Part shown: one piece after another, positions 19,012 through 29,200 of the stretch
Position numbering within the stretch: the first letter of the stretch is position 1
Layout: the number at the start of each line of letters is the position of its first letter
Assembly: GCA_009602725.1 (NCBI GenBank)
Contig: WELB01000036.1
Location: 462,631 to 496,380 of the forward strand
Origin: Spirogloea muscicola
Lineage: Eukaryota; Streptophyta; Zygnematophyceae; Spirogloeales; Spirogloeaceae
Direction: 5' to 3'
Length of the DNA: 33,750 bases
The notes under the pieces: model-generated
Database searches by the model: none
Told to the model about the DNA's origin: nothing
What the model saw: only the letters and a program-made list of their open reading frames with translations
Position numbers and translations under genes: made by a program

Positions 19012-19390
19012 TTGGAGACTCGTATCCTGCTTTTCGCGCCATCCTGCCTTGTTTGGCTCACGCGGTCCACACGCGCGCCGGCCGCGCTATGGCTGCTGCG
19101 TCAGGGTCTTGGCAGAGTGCCGCTTTTCCTGCTTCGAGTTTTTCTGATTCGTTGTTGCTCACTCGTGGATACTGAGCATCCATCTGCATCATTACGTGTC
19201 CTAGTGTGTAGTTATTTCAATTTCGGCACCGTTTTGTGGCCTTTGTGGCCTGCGGATTTTGTCCATTCTTCTCTGGGCTGGCTTTGCTAGCCCGTCTTCT
19301 TCTATGGGCGAGTCATTTCTTTCAGACCTTGAACATTCCTTTGGGCTGGCAAATCACTGCCACTGCGGTGATTTGGGAAATAGAGCTCCG
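19012..19390 (+). mobile_element. Type-A copy chained to a type-B tail
   Basis: The frame HTRAGRAMAAASGSWQSAAF continues to DSLLLTRGY-stop at 19,175. A tail follows with GGGCTGGCTTTGCTAGCCC (19,275-19,293) and ATGGGCGAGTCATTTCTT. Directly behind it, at about 19,322, AGACCTTGAACATTCCTTTG and a decayed B hairpin begin. Both are on the same strand. Confidence 0.75.
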
Positions 19391-20398
19391 CAGGTGGTCA
19401 GGTAGCAAGCCCGTCGGCCTGCCAGTTTCTGCCATGCAGCTATCACAAGAGCCAGGAGAAGAATGAAGCAACCTCTCTCTATCTCCTGAGAAGCAGAGAG
19501 AGTAGCCAACCAATTTGGTTGCGGTCAAAGGCTGGTTGAAGAGGCTCGTCAAGGGCGGCTTGTTAAGCTGCATTCTAGAATATGCTGTGAAGGGCCCCTT
19601 GGCCTGAGCAGCTAATACCGACCACCTCGTGCACGCGACACAAGCATCACACTGATTGCACAGCATCACACTGATTGCACGCCTGCTTGACGTATGAGTG
19701 TCAGAGGGCGCCTGCTAGCCTGCCCACCATGAGTGGCCGGTTGGTGCTGCGCAAGGAGCTGCAGCCACGCTCGCCGCTTGAAGAGGAGTAGGTGGTGGCG
19801 GTGTAGTGCCTACCGACCCTTGCTCCAGGCTTCTCAACAAGAGGCAATAAATTCTTAAGAAGATCATCCAAGCAGCCTTGTCACTGCTGTCATAGCCAGT
19901 GTGCCGGCAAGCGGCGAAGGCCATGTCGGAGGTGCGGCCAATCCAGTGATGAATATGCAGGGGCAGAGGCGAGTCAACTATCCCGTGATGACCGATACAT
20001 GTGACCAACTTATTTTACCAGTTTTGCTTCAGTGTAGGCCGCTTCTGCCCACAGAAGAACATTATGCCTCGTATCATTGTTCTCTTCTGGTCCTTCCGAG
20101 CCACCTACAGTGACCTACCTCTGGGCTGGCCTCCCACAGACACTGCCCCTCTGCACGACTTGCTATTCGGCAGCACTGTTAGCTTCCTATCTCCTGCAGG
20201 CAACCCTCCCGGCCGTTTGTGAGTACCAGCAACCACTTATCTAGCTCCACAAGCTCTACGCCCGCCCGCGGCGACTTCCCGCCCCACCCCCCAATACTCC
20301 ACACGAGCTCCTGCCTACACTTGAGGAGGAAGTTTTTCACTACGTCAAGCAAACAGCAGCAAGGCAACAATTTGGTCTGTCTCTCGGCTCAGACCTGC
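19391..20398. other. No identified gene; 3' flank of the DUF579 gene and a possible exon
   Basis: A 19-bp tandem duplication (AGCATCACACTGATTGCAC) lies at 19,643-19,661 and 19,662-19,680. On the minus strand, about 19,970-19,824, an exon-like stretch (HHWIGRTSDMAFAACRHTGY, then DKAAWMIFLRIYCLLLRSLE) ends at a possible GTCGGT donor. I do not recognise it. Confidence 0.35.
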
Positions 20399-21698
20399 TT
20401 AGCTTGAGGGGCCTGCTGCAAGCCTTGTTTGTTCTAGCCTTGTTTGCAATGGTGTGCAGAAATCCATGCTCTTACGGTCATCTCCGGATATGTGATAGTG
20501 GCAGAGTAGCCCTCGGCAGACGACTTTATTTTGAGGGCAAAGAAATTCGCTGCTCCATTCCTGCTCGATCCTCCTATTCATGTCGTGCACCAGAACGTCT
20601 ACTGCACCAGGAGACCGTCGATTGCGGGCAAACAGAGCAGCTGTGAAGATGGCACTCATGCGCCCAGGAGACTGCCTCAGGAATCCCACAGGAGCATCCA
20701 CCATGATAACATCCCAGTCCACAGCATACAGTTGCCTGCACAACCACAATCCATTTGTCACAGCAAAGGCGAGGTGCCAAGGGGATTTACATGTGACCGG
20801 TGACCAGCCAAGGCCAACATTGTGAGGAAGTTTGGATCAGAGCCTGATCACAAGAATCCCATCATGTGAAGAAGTGGATGCCACGTCATGTCAGGTAGTG
20901 GGGAAGAATGCAGAAATCTGGGGATCACTGCCAGAGAGTATGTGCTTGGCGTCTTATGAGATGGGTTACTTACTCAGGAAGCTGAGTCAAGGCTAGGTAG
21001 CGGCACTTGCTTGACTGCACATCCTGATGAGGCCTACAGTCTCCAGTTGTTGATCCCTTTGCATAGCCCATCAGCTGATGCGCTTGTCGAAGTTTTGTTT
21101 GGTAAGTAATGTGGTACATTTCCAGGCGAATGTTGAACTGCGTCATCCGCTGTGACCGAAGCTAGAGATTCAGTCACGTAGATCTGCTACTATGGTCTCT
21201 ACAAATGCTTGGCAATTTACCAGATACTACAGGCAGCAGGACACGAGCAAAGGCGATCTGTGCTTAACTATTACCTGGTCAGTACCAACGAGCCAATCCA
21301 CATTGTCTTCCAAGAAGACTGTGCGACCACCCGCATTCAGGGTTGCCCACAGAGGGCTGTCCATGCCCAACCCAAAGACAAGCATATTGCATGGTCCCCG
21401 CTGCTTAAGTATGTTGAGCGTGATCAGGATTTCTGCCTTGAGCAAGCACACACAAAGCAATCTGGCTGGGTCAGTATTTAGCAATGACATATAGTCAGGA
21501 CAAAAAGCACACTGCAGGTTTTGATAACTGCAGCCATGAGCATGTATCGAGCTCATGGAAACGTCGTACCCAACCAGCTCACAAAAGGAGGTCCGCACCA
21601 TTGTTTGCTGAGGTGTGCTGTTAGTCGTTGCATAGTGGAGAAGAGCCCATGCAGCTTGCTCATGGATGCCAGTCTCTCTAGCCACTTTGCCTTGCAAC
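20399..21698 (-). CDS. DUF579 polysaccharide O-methyltransferase (IRX15/GXM-like), 5' incomplete
   Basis: This is likely a SAM-dependent methyltransferase of the DUF579 family. In plants that family includes glucuronoxylan 4-O-methyltransferases (GXM) and IRX15, which act in the Golgi. Four exons join in matching phase: 21,698-21,599 (ALLHYATTNSTPQQTM), 21,436-21,275 (CNMLVFGLGMDSPLW, GGRTVFLEDNVDWL), 21,137-20,974 (MYHITYQTKLRQA, YLALTQLPE) and 20,735-20,399 (VDWDVIMVDAPVGF, PGRMSAIFTAALFARN, DVLVHDMNRRIEQEWSSEFL). Together they give about 253 residues, which covers nearly the whole catalytic domain. The G-x-G-x-D SAM-binding-like segment and the VDAP...PGRM block are intact. The N-terminal membrane anchor and start codon are not identified. 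A proline-rich patch at 22,570-22,800 could be the first exon. Confidence 0.78.
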
Positions 21699-22569
21699 CT
21701 GTAGGAGGCAGGATGATGGTGTGAGGCCAGATGGGTGCTACAAGCGAGAACAGCAGAAGCCCTGTAATACTTCCTGGAAGCCAAGTGCGATGCTCTCGAA
21801 CAGTATAGAGAGCACCAGAGCAGCAGATTAGGTGCCCGAAGAGGTCCAGTATGAGCTAGCATTGGTACATTGTTGATGTGCCGGCATCCTCAGCATTCCA
21901 CCTTCTTTGTAGCAAGCAATCACTTCTAGCTTCCTCTCTGCAAGTGCTGGCTACCAGCAGGGCACTGGCACTGCTCTATCAATCCTACCTATTGCTAAGC
22001 CACCAAAGGTACTGACATGTGGGTGAAGGTGGAGGTGCTGGGTTTGATGAGCAGCTATCAACGCAGACCACTGCTCATGAGCAGGCCACAGTAAGTGCCC
22101 ATACACTACGAAGGGCCTCAGGCTTGGAGGCTCAGGACCAAGGAGTCTCAGTGCCGTTGGATCACTGACAGATTGGAAGATGATAGACAAGAGTGTGCAG
22201 CATGCGAAGGAGAGAATGTCTTACTCGGTGCCGTTGACCTTGAGTGGCTGGTTGGGCTTGCAGATATGGCTGCTGATAGAAGCGCCGTTCAGGAAGATGC
22301 ACACCACCCTGCATTTGCGTCGGTGCACACGTACATGAGGCATGCAGGATATCGAGCAGTGGATCACTCTCTGACGCTCGCCGAGCCTGCTCTCAACACT
22401 CAGGCGCCGGGCGCACAGAAGCAGCACTCCGCTCGGTGGAGCAAGCGCCTTTCTGATCAGCAGCAACTCAATGTAAACTTGCGTCGCAGCTGGCAGGCCC
22501 ACTCACAAGCTCAGGAGGCAGGCCGAAGGGGACGCCTGGCAGAGGTAGAGGCCTATGCTACGGGGGCTT
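21699..22569. other. Possible 5' introns/exons of the DUF579 gene; nothing firmly identified
   Basis: On the minus strand, a strong donor GTGAGT at about 22,504 follows an open stretch (LPLPGVPFGLPPEL). No family match was seen. The plus-strand open frame at 22,095-22,940 is Gly/Ala-rich in its second half and looks like the antisense of a proline-rich frame. Confidence 0.3.
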
Positions 22570-22830
22570 TTCATCGGCGCGGCCATGTGTATGTGGAGGC
22601 CAGGCCAGCTGGCTGTGCCGCAATCGTGGCTGCGAGTGGCCGCACAGCGACCTCAAGGCGCGCACAGCACGGAGAGGGCGACGGCGGCCTTGGCGGCGGC
22701 GGCGGTGGCGGCGGCGGCGGCCTTCGCGGCGCGGCGGGCGGGACGGCGGCGGGCGCGGCGGCCAGGGCGAGTGCCAACTGCGGCGGGCTCCGTTGGCCTG
22801 GGCGCGGCGCTTCAAGTACGGAGCGAGTGG
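22570..22830 (-). other. GC-rich patch encoding a proline-rich stretch, possible N-terminal exon
   Basis: The minus frame reads LALALAAAPAAVPPAAPRRP, then a run of ten prolines and RPPSPSP. A hydrophobic segment followed by a Pro/Ser linker is common at the N-terminus of algal Golgi enzymes. It lies upstream of the DUF579 exons on the same strand, and retrotransposon tails abut it at 22,830. The link to that gene is inferred. Confidence 0.3.
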
Positions 22831-22990
22831 AGGAGGCGCGCGCGGTGCGCATGACATTAAAAAAACGTGTATTAAGAGATGGGGAGGCCATGTGTGGCCA
22901 AGTACAACGGCAAGCAAAATGTCATGCGCGGTGCGCATGACATAAAAGGGTGGCCAATTTGTGACCAATACACTGTTGAGGCAAAAGCTA
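22830..22990 (-). mobile_element. Chained type-C, type-D and type-C tails
   Basis: Reading leftward there is a type-C tail (CACTGTATTGGTCACAAATT to ATGCGCACCGCGCATGACAT). Next comes a type-D tail (TTGTACTTGGCCACACATGG to TTAATACACG), and then part of another type-C tail (TGCGCACCGCGCGCG). All three are on one strand. The type-D tail ends with the same ATACACG as at 9,013, 25,588 and 33,238. Confidence 0.65.
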
Positions 22991-23074
22991 GTGCAAAACG
23001 TGGGGCCTTCATGAACCGAAGCCTTAAGCTACGTGGGCTGAGGTGACGTTGTGAAGATGGCAGCTCCCACGAGC

Positions 23075-23240
23075 AGGCGGTCGTATAGCTTGTCAGATAT
23101 GCATGTGCTCACTCGGGGATGTTAGTGTCCCCCTAGTGTCCCCCTTAGCCAGCTCATTACCCAGTTAACAGGACATTGTAAGGCGAGAATTGGCCTCCCT
23201 TTCAATTTCATGCGCACCGTGCGCGCCTTCTCTCTTTCAA
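23075..23240 (+). mobile_element. 5'-truncated type-C copy
   Basis: It starts in codons for YSLSDMHVLTRG, but the expected Y-stop is altered (GGATGTTAG). A tail follows with TTAGCCAGCTCATTACCCAG, GAATTGGCCTCCC and CATGCGCACCGTGCGCGCC. This ties the type-C tail to an ORF end that reads SLSDMHVLTRGY. CCCCCTAGTGT is duplicated near 23,130. Confidence 0.7.
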
Positions 23241-23335
23241 AAGTACAAAGCGCGCGGTGCGCATGAAGCGAAAGGATGGCCAAGAGGCAAGACAGAGAAG
23301 AGGAGGCGCGCTGTGCGCATGACTTGAGAGGAGAA
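23241..23335 (-). mobile_element. Two type-C tail ends
   Basis: GCGCGCGGTGCGCATGAAGC (about 23,250) and GGCGCGCTGTGCGCATGACT (about 23,305) are two minus-oriented type-C ends. They lie next to the plus-oriented copy before them. Confidence 0.6.
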
Positions 23336-23585
23336 GAAAGCGCGGCCAAATTGACTGGTGGCTGTCACAGGTAAGGGCTAGCACATTGAGGATAGGGGCT
23401 AGGAAGAGCCAGCCCAAAAAAGAATGAACGATGTACGAGAAGGGTCCAGGGGTAGCACTAAGAAATACAAGCACAAGAAGAAGTTGAGCAGCTACGAAGC
23501 ACTCAGTAACCCCTGCTAAGCAGCTTCAGGTCAGATAAAATTGGCTCCTGGAAGCGGGTCCCCTGGCCAGAGCCAGAGAGAGGGA
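23336..23585 (-). mobile_element. Type-A copy and adjoining B tail
   Basis: Reading leftward from 23,585, the sequence includes WPGDP-like codons, then DLKLLSRGY-stop (23,503). The tail TTAGTGCTACCCCTGGACCC follows, then the hairpin GGGCTGGCTCTTCCTAGCCC and a tail-end variant GTGCTAGCCCTTACCTG. The words GTGACAGCCACCAGTCAATT and TGGCCGCGCTTTC belong to a B tail at the left end. Confidence 0.65.
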
Positions 23586-23900
23586 GGCCAAAGCAAGCCA
23601 GTGCACTTCTGTAAATAGTGAGCTCTTCCAGAGTGGGCGGGGGCTGTGATAAGAATGAAAAGACAATTCCGTGAGAGGGCGATGGCTGGGAGAGGCCAGC
23701 CCAGAAAAAGAACAAACAAAGGTCAAAGGGGCCGAGGGAAAGCGCTGAAGCTAGCACACATGATATTCAGCAGCTACGAAACACTCATTGACCCCTGCTA
23801 AGCAGCCGCAAGTCGGAAAAGCTGGGCTCCTAGTAGCGGGTCCCCAAGCAAGGTGAACAGCCAGCCCGGAAAGAAAAGCCAGCACAGAAAGAGTGGACAA
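23586..23900 (-). mobile_element. A/B-type tails
   Basis: Reading leftward there is an ORF-end remnant near 23,820-23,780 (GACTTGCGGCTGCTTAGCAG). The 3' UTR follows (AGCGCTTTCCCTCGGCCCC), then a hairpin GGGCTGGCCTCTCCCAGCC (about 23,703-23,685) and a GAGCTCACTATTTACAG-type end. Confidence 0.6.
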
Positions 23901-24014
23901 GTCCGAAGCGCTGAAAGGCGCCAAGATTACACAGCTATGAAAGTGATTGCAGCAAATGGGAGATAAGTAACCCCGATTCAGCGAGGTCAGTAGCAATCCA
24001 ATCGAGGAGCAAGG

Positions 24015-24725
24015 GCTGTGATACGGCTTGCCACCCACATGCTGCAGTGGCCCACAGGCCCTAAGGTGGTGGGAATCCATAGTCTCGTACGGGACGCCCT
24101 GGCGGACATGATGCGCGACGCCAGCTAACGCGCCATTGTGGAAGCGAGCAATATAATGCCTATCACCACGGATTCTTAGGGACGCCATCACTGTCGCACC
24201 TTGGACATTGTGGGTGTACAACCTGGCGGAGGCCCACGAGCCTTGGTTGATGTGGTGGTGACGGAAGCATACAAGAGTTCCGCTTCGGCGCACATTGCTG
24301 GCCACGCAGTGGGAGGTGCTGAGCAGAGAAAGCTCCGACACTACTCTGACTACCCTCGCAGCGATCACCTCCTTCTGGCGGCATTTGACATTTTCGGCTG
24401 CATGAGTCCTCGCTTCAATACCTTACTGGAGAATATTGCAAGTTTGGGATATGCTCGACGTGAGGATTTGCTTCCAGCTCAGATGGGCATGCCGGCAGCC
24501 TACTTGTCATTCTTGCGACTCGAGTGTCAGCTTGTCTGCTGCGAGCTCAAGCTCATGCGTTGCATCAGAAAGCTGGTCGATCCTTAGCTCAAGAGCTTGT
24601 CAATTGCCGTCCGGTATTCGGGCATCAGTTAGCAACCTCTATGTGCTGACTCGTGGTCACTGAGCGGATCAGCTTAGCAGCAGGTGACATACATTTGTCA
24701 ATGTGCTTGCCTTTGTACTTGGCCA
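24015..24725 (+). pseudogene. 5'-truncated type-D copy (endonuclease region)
   Basis: The frame reads LATHMLQWPTGPKVVGIH, NIMPITTD, RTLDIVGVQPGGGPRALVDV, AEQRKLRHYSDYP and LGYARREDLLPAQMGMPAAY. It runs closely parallel to the nuclease region of the copy at 9,010-12,015. In-frame stops lie at about 24,127 and 24,177, and a third ends the frame at 24,585. The end DSRGH replaces TRGY near 24,660. The tail keeps only TGTGCTTGCCTTTGTACTTG. The frame at the 9,310 frameshift of the other copy is uninterrupted here, which helps to place that shift. Confidence 0.8.
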
Positions 24726-25194
24726 CACGTGCCCTCCATCTCTTAAAAAACACTCATTGACCCTCCCTGTGGCCATATACTACGCACTAGAGTGACCATG
24801 TTTCATGTCCCGTCCACCTTGAGCTCCATAACCGTTGGTCACTACCACCTTACTCTGCCTTGCGCTTACACATTTTATAGGCTTTAATTAGCCTCCCTCT
24901 CAACTCATGCACACTGCACGCCTCCTCTCTCGCTCTTCCCATCAGATCGTCGTACCTGCCCTTTCTTGTTTGTACAGGCTGGCCTTTCACAGCCCTCGCT
25001 CCCTTTGTAAGAGCCCCTTCCTTACATTTCACAGCCCTTGCCCCCTCTAAGGACCTAACTTTCTTTCTGACTTGCGGCTGCTTACTAGAGGTTACCTAGA
25101 GACCATCCGTAATGGTACTTGCTTATTTGTGTATTTCAGCACGTTCTGGCCCCTTCGGACCTCGTCTGATTTCACGGGCTGGCTTTTTGAAGTC
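24726..25194. other. No gene recognised; tail remnants
   Basis: GCCCTCCATCTCTTAA at 24,731 also occurs at 16,079, next to another tail. A decayed type-C tail (GCCTCCCTCTCAACTCATGC) lies near 24,890, and hairpin remnants (GGCTGGCCTTTCACAGCCC) near 24,978. An ORF-end remnant (GACTTGCGGCTGCTTACTAG) lies at about 25,066. Confidence 0.45.
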
Positions 25195-25375
25195 GAGGAA
25201 AGGGCTCGCCCATTGAGGATAGGGGCTGGACAAGCCAGCCCAAAAAAGAATGAACAAAGAACGAGAAGGGGGCCAGAGGAAGCCAGAGGAAGCGCTAAGA
25301 AACCAAAGCACACAAAGAAAGAAAGCAGCTACAAATTACTCAGTGACCCCTGCTAAGCAGCCGCAAATCCTGAAG
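25195..25375 (-). mobile_element. 5'-truncated type-A copy
   Basis: Reading leftward: GATTTGCGGCTGCTTAGCAG (ORF end, LLSRG-like), the 3' UTR with an internal 11-nt duplication (CTTCCTCTGGC twice), hairpin GGGCTGGCTTGTCCAGCCC, and tail end CAATGGGCGAGCCCTTT. Its length and structure closely match the insertion at 17,412-17,578. Confidence 0.75.
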
Positions 25376-25425
25376 TCCTTACCCCTTTTTCTCAACAGCT
25401 CTTCAAACACACCCTTTTTTCCAGT

Positions 25426-25455
25426 ATCCAAAAGCCTTACATAAGGCTTTTGGAT
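25426..25455. repeat. 30-nt near-perfect palindrome
   Basis: ATCCAAAAGCCTTA (25,426-25,439) and TAAGGCTTTTGGAT (25,442-25,455) are exact reverse complements separated by CA. No gene adjoins it, and its function is unknown. Confidence 0.9.
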
Positions 25456-25587
25456 GTGCTTACTCGTTCTGAAAGAGCGAGCTCGAGGTGTCTCCACCGT
25501 CCGAGCAGGTCCTTAAGTGAACGTAGTAAGCTCCAAACGGGCTCCAGCTGTTTGAGGTCAGCCCGAAAGACATGGACAAGGAGGAAT

Positions 25588-25917
25588 TCCGTGTATTAGA
25601 ATCAAATGTAGGCCAAATGGCCAAGTACAAAGGCAAGCACATCTAAAGATCTCCATAACCTACAGCAGATTGACCCGCTCAATAACCACGGGTCAAAACA
25701 TGAAGGTCACTAATCGATGCATGAATACTAGATGCCAGAAACGGAACCCTTCTGTCACCAACTAGAGAGCCCAGCTTTCTGGTGCAAGGCACTAGCCTGA
25801 GCACGCTGCAAACAGGCCGAAACTCGTCGTCGCAAGAGCGACAGATATGCAGCTGGCAAGCCCAGCTCAGCCGGAAACACATTTGCACGTCGAGTGTAGC
25901 CTAGATTGGCAATGTTT
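25588..25917 (-). mobile_element. 5'-truncated type-D copy
   Basis: The copy is nearly identical to the 3' end of the 9,010-12,015 element: RLSWACQLHICRSCDDEFRP, then after a frame change DLHVLTRGY-stop (25,679). The type-D tail follows with GGCCATTTGGCC and TAATACACG at 25,588. It begins abruptly at about 25,917, inside B-type sequence (CCTTGTCCATTTTCCCTT). Confidence 0.8.
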
Positions 25918-26160
25918 TGAAGGGAAAATGGACAAGGTCCGAAGGGGCCGGAAAGCGCTCTATCTCATTGGGCTGGCCTTCCACAGTACCGCCCAAGTCT
26001 GCACAAACAAAAACTCACTGCATTGGAAAGTATGTAAGCTCTTGCAAAGGCGGCGAGGGCCGTGAAAATAAAAAAAACTCCTCCCAAAAGGGGGCCAATG
26101 GCTGTGAAAAGCCAGCCCAAGATAGAATGGACAAAGTCGGGGTATACAGGGGGGGTGGTA
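25918..26160. mobile_element. Mixed B-type tail fragments
   Basis: Minus-oriented GGGGCCGGAAAGCGCT lies at about 25,943. A plus-oriented hairpin GGGCTGGCCTTCCACAG lies at 25,971, and a minus-oriented hairpin (GGCTGTGAAAAGCCAGCCC) at 26,101-26,119, followed by AGAATGGACAAAGTC. Just beyond this the intact element begins. Confidence 0.55.
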
Positions 26161-26274
26161 ACTAAGCATACGGCCACATGCTGCGGCCACACGGCGGGCA
26201 CTTTCTTCTGGGGGTGCCAGCCTGAGCACCTCTCACCCCGGGGGCCGCCGGCGTCGCTGCCGGCGGCGCCCGCC

Positions 26275-29200
26275 ATGGGGCCCGCGGCGCGTCGGCCCCC
26301 TCCCGACCTGCCCCTCGCACCCGTCGCCGCCGCCGCTGTTCCCGCCGTCGCCCTGCCGCCCGCCGCTGCTGCCCTCGCCTCCGCCGCCCCGCTCTCCGCC
26401 GCCCTACCCGCGCCTCCCCGACGCCGCCGGCGGAGTCCGAGTCCGGAGTCGCTCCAGGAGACGCTCATGGCCAAGCACCTGTGTGAGGCGGTCACGACGC
26501 CTCGGCCCAGACTCAGACAGCCCGCCCTCGCCGCCGCCGCCCCACCCGCATGCGCCCGGCGCCGCCGACGGAGCCCGAGTCCGGAGCTGCTCCAGGAGAC
26601 GCTCATGGCCAAGCACCTGTGTGAGTCGGTCGCGACGCCTCGACCCCGGCTTAGGCAGCCCCGCGCCGCGCCTCCAGCGCCGTCGCCGCTTCCTGCCATC
26701 GTTGCCACGCAGTTGCTGCACTTCGTTCGTCGGTCTCCTCCGCCGCCGCCGCCGCCGCCTTTCCCTATCCAGTCGCCTTCTCCTCCTCCTCCTCCCTCTC
26801 CTCCTTCGTCTCCTCCCCCTCCGCCTTCCTCTCCTTCCCCCCCTCCTCCCCCTCCTCCACCTCCTCCTTCTTCTCCTCCCCCTCCTCCTCCTCCTCCTCC
26901 CCCTCCTGCTCCCGCCCTCCCTTCCTCTCCTCCTCCTACTCCTCCTCCTCCTTCCCCTCCTCCGTCTTCTCCTCCTCCTCCTCCTCCGCCACCTCCTCCC
27001 CCCCACTCGCCTCCATCAACGCCCCCCGCGCCATCCTCATCTCCCTCGCCGCCGTCACCCCCGCCACTGCGCCCTCCCCCGTCGACCGAGATGCTGCCGT
27101 GCCCGCTCTGCCAGGTCAAATACAAAGGAAACAAAGGCGTGAAGATCCACCTGCGCACCTGCGGCCCGCGCCACGCCAGTCTCGCCAGCTCGCCTCAGGA
27201 GCAGGCCAGGGAGGAGCACCAATCGCCTCCCGCTCAGCCGCCGTCCCCACCGCCGTCGCCGCCGCCGCCGCCGCCGTCGACGCCGCCCGATGTGGCCGCC
27301 GGAGCGTGCAACCCAACCGCCCCGGTCCTGGCAGCCTCACCCCAGGAGCAGGCCAGGGTGGAGCAAACATCGCCTCCAGCTCTGCCGCCGTCCCCACCGC
27401 CGTCGCCGCCGCCGCCGTCGCCCTCGGCGCCGCCCTCCATTCCGCCCAGCTCGCCTCCGCCGCAGCTCTGCCGCCACTGCCGGAGCCTCTGCACCCCCCG
27501 CAACCTGGCCCAACACGAGCTCGCCTGCGGCCGTCGCAACAATCGTGCGGAGCAGGCGCGTCGCGCAGCACCAGCGGGCGGCCGCGGCCGCAACCGAGGC
27601 AGCCACGGCCGGCGCGTCCCACCGGCGGCGGTCCCACCAGGTCCCCACCACTGGCAATGGGCGGCGGACCTTGACCTGGCTGAGGTCCACCGCCAGGAGG
27701 CCCTCCCACTTCTACGCCATGTGCCGCGGTGGGCGCGCCCACACCTACGCCGTGCCCTCCGACCGGTTCTGCAGCGCATCGTGGTCGACCACAGAGACGC
27801 GGCCGCCTGGACGGTCTTCATTCTCTTCCCCCGACTGCTGCTCGGGCGAGCACCCTCCCAGGGCCACGGCCAAGGCCGCCAACTGCTCCTGGACCGCATC
27901 TACCTCTTTGAGTGCGGGAGCTGGGAGGAGCTCCTGGCGCAGCACGACGCTGCAGTGGCTGCGGCCACCGCAGGCCGCCGCTCTTCGCAGACAGCGCCTT
28001 CGCCCGATCGGGCGGCCAGTGTCCGCCGCGCTCTCCGATACGGCCATGCCGGGGAGCTCTCGAGAGCCGTCCAAGCGCTCGATGATTCGGTGTTGGCGCC
28101 GGCGACTGAGGCCACGCGCGACGCCCTCTCGTCCCTCCACCCCCCGGCGCGCTCTCCCCTGCCTGCGTGGTTGGCTTCCTATGCCCCGCAGGAGGAGGTG
28201 GCCCTCGATGCGGCAGCCTTTCGCAAGGCCCTGCAGAGCAGCCGGCGCGCAGCTGCTGGCGGCCCCTCGCGCATGGTCATGGAGCATTTGCGGGAGCTCT
28301 TCCTTGAGGGGGACGAGGCGGACTTCCGGGCGCTGCACCAGGTGTGCCAACACATGGCCCGAGGTCACGTCCCAGTCAGCATCCGGGACGTGCTCTGTGC
28401 CAGCACACTGATGGCCGTCAGCAAGGTCAATGGCGGCGTCCGCCCAATTGCCATCGGCGAGGTGCTGTACCGGCTGGTGGGTCGGGCTCTATGGCAACAG
28501 CATGCAGGTGCGGCCCAGACACACCTCGCGCCGCATCAATATGGGGCAGGCCTGCGGAGCGGCGGCGAAGCTGTGGTGCATGGGGTGCGGGCTTCCCTTG
28601 ACCTGCACCATGAGTGGGTTGTGCTGGCGGTGGACGTTCGCAATGCGTTCAACTGCGTCGACCGCGCTGCTGTCGCCGAGGAGCTCCGAGAGGCCTTCCC
28701 CACGCTGCTGCCGTTCTTCCGGATGGGCTACGGCCAGCCCAGCGATCTCCTATGGCGGCATGGCACCAACGGGGTGGAGGTCCTCCGGTCTTCCACAGGC
28801 ACGCGCCAAGGGGACCCCCTAGCGGGGTTCTTCTACGCGCTGGCCCACGACCGCGCCCTGAAGGCAACGGCAGCTGCCCACCCGGGCGTCCTCCTGCCAA
28901 CCTATGCCGACGACACGACCTTGGTCGGACCACCAGCTGAGGTCTTGGCTGCCTTCGCCACCTTGGAGGAGCACCTGAAGGAGCTTGGCCTGGACATCTG
29001 CGCTTCGAAGTGTAGCGCTTGGTCCCCCCAAGGACGGACAGCCCTCCCCCGCCTACCCCCCGGCTGCCAGACGCCAGACGGGGGCATCACACTCCTCGGG
29101 GTTCCCTTGGGCTCACCTGCCTTCGTGGAGGAGCAGCTGCGCGGCAAGCTGCAGGAGCACCTCAAGCCGGCGGCCCGCCTCCCTGAGCTGCATGACATGC

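Noticed and set aside
22095-22940. 281-residue plus-strand frame with a poly-glycine run
   Set aside because: The second half is antisense to a proline-rich frame and runs into retrotransposon tails. No family resemblance was seen.
26404-27142. Arg- and Leu-rich frames of 200-219 residues
   Set aside because: These are frame shadows of the CCG/CTC-repeat proline-rich region.
25965-27158. 397-residue glycine-rich minus-strand frame
   Set aside because: It is the antisense of the proline-rich linker of the intact retrotransposon ORF. GGN codons mirror CCN codons, and it has no domain of its own.
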